51,562 nucleotides of DNA from JBEICQ01 sp046297395 (GTDB lineage: Bacteria > Bacteroidota > Bacteroidia > UBA4408), in the NCBI GenBank assembly GCA_046297395.1, contig JBKCNM010000047.1, forward strand, positions 1-51,562, written 5' to 3'. The position numbers and the translations under genes were made by a program. Positions 50,101-51,562 of this stretch are shown in pieces. The notes below the pieces were generated by a model. It was given only the letters and a program-made list of their open reading frames with translations, did no database searches and was not told the origin of the DNA. How positions within the stretch are numbered: position 1 is the first letter of the stretch; the number at the start of each line of letters is the position of its first letter.

Positions 50101-51562
50101 CCGGCGGAACACTTCCCTATTCGTTTGCCTGCTTGGACAACGGCCTTGTACAGCCTGAAGGAATCCTTGGCTCGGGACCCTGTTTCTATGGCTTGAACTC
50201 CGGCTCTTACTCCATCTCCGTCACCGATTTCAATGGGTGCTCCGTTACCCAACAAGCCAACATTACACAACCCGCTACTCCTATCCAAGCCACTGCATCT
50301 GTTAGTCAGGTAAAATGTTACTCCGGATCAGATGGAATCATTGCCGTGAATACCGTTGGCGGTACCCCGGGGTATACTTTCGCCATCAACACCAGTCCGT
50401 TTAACTTCTCTCCCATCTCGGTTTTCGGAAGTCTTCCCGCAGGGGCTTACTCCATTACCATTCGTGATGCCAACCAATGCACCTTGGTTTTACCTGTGCA
50501 GGTGAACCAGCCGCTTTTGCCTTTGTCTTCTCAGATTGTTCAGCAGGTGCCACTAAGATGCAATGGCGATACCAATGCCTGTGTAACCATTGCTGCTTTG
50601 CTTAACTCAGGAACACAACCCTATCGATACATCTTTAACAACGACACCCTTACCTCAGGATTGATCTGTAACCTCTCGTCAGGGCAGTACAGTGCAAGGG
50701 TGCTCGATGCCAACGGATGCGTTTATGTGCAAGACATTAACATCGCCGATCCGCCTGTGGTGGAAGCGGCTTTTGTAGAAGTGAAAAATGTTACCTGTTT
50801 CGCAGGAACTGATGGAATGTTAAAAGCCCAGGGCTCCGGCGGAACGCCAGGAACAACGCCTGCACCTGAATACATCTACCACTGGCCCGGCTTGCCCGGC
50901 AATCCCCTGTTGCCCGTGGTGAATGGCCTCTCTGCTCAAACCTATTCCATGTATGTAGAAGATAGCTTCGGTTGCCTGAGCGATACCATCTATGCCACAC
51001 TTACTCAGCCGGAACAATTAAGAACCATTGCCGTGGGACAAACCGATATCTGCATTGGCAACTCTACAACCCTTACCATCAATGCAACCGGTGGCACGCC
51101 CGGATATCAAATCCTTTGGTTCCCCAATGGCATTACACCGGTCCCGCCCATCACCGGAAGCCCCCTCACTGTTCATCCAACCACCACCACAAATTATCTC
51201 GTGCAGGTGAGTGATTCAAAAAATTGCAGATCCTTAAGAGATACCATTAAAATAACCGTTCACCCATTGCCTACCGCTTTGTTTACTGTAGACCCGCCGG
51301 TGGGATGTCAGGGAATGTGTGTTTCATTTAGTGATATCTCTTTGATTTCATCCACCACTGGCGATGTTATTGAGCGTTCCCATTGGGTCTATGGTGACAA
51401 CACCTTTGAGACCCAAACCAACCCCACTCATTGTTACCAGGATGCCGGTAATTACAATGTGAGACTGGTGAGCGAAACAAACTATGGTTGCAAGGATACT
51501 GTGACCCTTAACAATGTGATTAAAGTGAATCCCAACCCTCAAGTGGAATTTACTTTTGGCCC
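47109..51562 (+). CDS. Giant SprB-repeat surface protein, 3' end beyond window
   Basis: The frame from the ATG at 47109 is open for 1484 codons to the window edge with no stop. A hydrophobic signal segment spans residues 26-45 and ends LLSFGQ, after an unusually long N-terminal region. A unique beta-rich domain follows (about 56-240, with Trp/Gly-rich strings such as NWVEGFGFNLGPGW), then about 13 SprB-type repeats of roughly 75-90 residues, one Ig-like unit and the start of a PKD-like domain (about 1395 on). SprB proteins are cell-surface adhesins moved along the cell by the gliding machinery in Flavobacterium johnsoniae and are exported by T9SS. The sorting domain would lie beyond the window. 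No in-frame ATG exists between 47109 and the signal, so an alternative start cannot be excluded. Confidence 0.85.
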   Translation, partial: MFKQLPETGFILSNSDKRIVLPSIEGIIHFFIHCRLFLFVFLLSFGQHIPSYADCFPNPPTVTVNPPPITTGTPPITGYSPGMVVTICITFDDYSATGGNWVEGFGFNLGPGWVPGSLIGTTPPDDSPPALPAGLGAGWIWVSTPFTNPNGTFGPGYFFDSGQNGPGNNGITEDDWGDNSTNNGPWTFCVTATVGTTPGASLSFEVTNHSDGEAGSYTNPDCNNTTTQGDPLLPPGTQVISCAFGTIASQTNILCNGQGTGSIDIDGNAGIPPYTFTMSGVNYPNGIVTGLLGGNYTMQISSTDGCSSDFPFTITEPPALILSNPIVTNLTCHGIPNGSIAVTASGGTAPYNILLNSVSYTSGNINNLNAGSYILQVSDSNGCLVTSVNNPIVITQPNPLNLFLVSKDSLLCINDTIGSFEVSGNGGTLPYTYESNPSLPNFGGIFGVTQGGMYEVVVTDANNCSGTMDVDYYQVAQPFQVTLSQVTNINCFGNNNGQIVLSPVGGYPPYSFTVSMNGIAMPSLNNSTGIFNNLAPGVYDIFARDFYHCSYDFSIHITQAFAPLSAEINQQTPVICFGDTTGTISVTCIGGTPPYTVSNSINTYPGNPAFFPDVFAGPDVMLVVDANQCFVTIPYVMNQPAAPLSHTISSINNITCPPSIDGTISLDVNGGWPTNSIIYNYKLFNAANNLLFDQNNNGVFGNIPEGGYYIHITDSMGCVDTVSFSIVGPDTALSISVDILNNIPCNGDSSGYVLFGANGGYPGYQYFINSNPVTNGIGNNLPPGSHVLSVTDSNGCSRDTIIDITEPDLLQLNLISQDSVKCFGACNGKISIQASGGTPPYTYTLNGITSNNNGLFNQLCAGIYQVVVSDSRGCTATFNHTMFQPLSPLSALQVINDSVTCYGGSNGLLYIQASGGTPAYQYSLTGQVSGNTATNNNGVFSGLIADDYDVVATDANLCTFTNTYTIGQANLPLQLTVSGTQNVICNGDTTGHICFLAAGGTLPYSFACLDNGLVQPEGILGSGPCFYGLNSGSYSISVTDFNGCSVTQQANITQPATPIQATASVSQVKCYSGSDGIIAVNTVGGTPGYTFAINTSPFNFSPISVFGSLPAGAYSITIRDANQCTLVLPVQVNQPLLPLSSQIVQQVPLRCNGDTNACVTIAALLNSGTQPYRYIFNNDTLTSGLICNLSSGQYSARVLDANGCVYVQDINIADPPVVEAAFVEVKNVTCFAGTDGMLKAQGSGGTPGTTPAPEYIYHWPGLPGNPLLPVVNGLSAQTYSMYVEDSFGCLSDTIYATLTQPEQLRTIAVGQTDICIGNSTTLTINATGGTPGYQILWFPNGITPVPPITGSPLTVHPTTTTNYLVQVSDSKNCRSLRDTIKITVHPLPTALFTVDPPVGCQGMCVSFSDISLISSTTGDVIERSHWVYGDNTFETQTNPTHCYQDAGNYNVRLVSETNYGCKDTVTLNNVIKVNPNPQVEFTFG
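47850..51020 (+). repeat. Array of about 13 SprB repeats within the giant surface protein
   Basis: Each unit starts with a hydrophobic strand and a Cys (as in VKCFGACNG, VICFGDTTG, ITCPPSIDG), continues with a GG-x-PPY segment (SGGTPPYTYTLNG) and closes with a turn plus second Cys (as in VTDSNGC, VSDSRGC). The paired Cys could form a disulfide in each unit. DNA identity between units is low, so this is an old protein-level duplication rather than a fresh tandem expansion. No phase break occurs in the array. Confidence 0.85.

Noticed and set aside
49497..50288. 263-codon minus-strand frame inside the SprB repeats
   Set aside because: Mirror of a repeat-rich coding region; no motif; caused by codon bias of the real frame.
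47850..51020. Regularly spaced repeats considered as a CRISPR array
   Set aside because: Repeats are protein-level SprB units of about 240-270 bp in an open frame with low DNA identity, not short identical repeats.

Overview
The window reads as a chromosomal segment of an aerobic, outer-membrane-bearing member of the Bacteroidota. Five things point there: secreted proteins with FISUMP, SprB, PKD and type IX secretion (T9SS)-style C-terminal domains; a TonB-dependent receptor with a carboxypeptidase-regulatory-like N-terminal domain; a PorV/PorQ-family barrel; the large, inserted form of IspG; and repeated matches to the Bacteroidota promoter -7 element TAnnTTTG, several with a TTG about 18-22 bases upstream. 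There is no clear Shine-Dalgarno pattern, no rRNA, tRNA, CRISPR array or insertion sequence, and no sign of a recent island. No species can be named from the sequence alone.

Layout. 1-2.2 kb: the 3' part of a secreted FISUMP-domain protein, then a stand-alone retropepsin-like protease. 2.2-2.5 kb: a gene-free stretch rich in inverted repeats. 2.5-5.2 kb (minus): a SpoU-type RNA methyltransferase overlapping a copper-type P1B ATPase. 5.3-7.1 kb: atpD-atpC, separated from the other ATP synthase genes. 7.2-9.2 kb: a JmjC/cupin-type oxygenase and, divergently, a tryptophan 2,3-dioxygenase. 9.3-13.9 kb (minus): the rimP-nusA-infB operon with a terminator-like leader hairpin. 14.0-18.1 kb: a small membrane protein, then the heme operon hemA-hemCD(fusion)-hemB on the minus strand. 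18.2-20.3 kb: a WYL regulator and two small proteins of unknown function. 20.4-24.6 kb: a 2-oxoglutarate dehydrogenase-type E2, an omega-amidase, and groES-groEL with a strong terminator.

24.7-35.9 kb is the most interesting part. A two-component system is followed by a promoter and three co-directional genes: a 1243-residue TonB-dependent receptor, a 1385-residue secreted protein ending in a T9SS type-A-like domain, and a PorV/PorQ-family outer-membrane barrel. A stem-loop terminator closes the unit. I infer a cell-surface complex in which the barrel may dock or escort the secreted protein next to the receptor. I know of no established function for this gene trio.

36-40 kb: greA and a HIT-family gene (plus) meet ppiD-rsgA (minus) tail to tail. 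40-47 kb: a lipoprotein of unknown function with its own promoter and terminator, then a CUB/Ig-like/SprB-repeat adhesin directly followed by pdxA and ispG, which abut without a gap. 47.1 kb to the window end: the first 1484 codons of a giant SprB-repeat protein that runs off the edge.

Most genes are housekeeping: energy (atpDC, E2), translation and transcription (infB, nusA, rimP, greA, rsgA), tetrapyrroles (hemACDB), isoprenoids (ispG), vitamin B6 (pdxA) and protein folding (groESL, ppiD). They are interspersed with large surface proteins that would be exported by Sec and, by inference, T9SS. Functions are assigned from motifs read by eye; no database search was possible.
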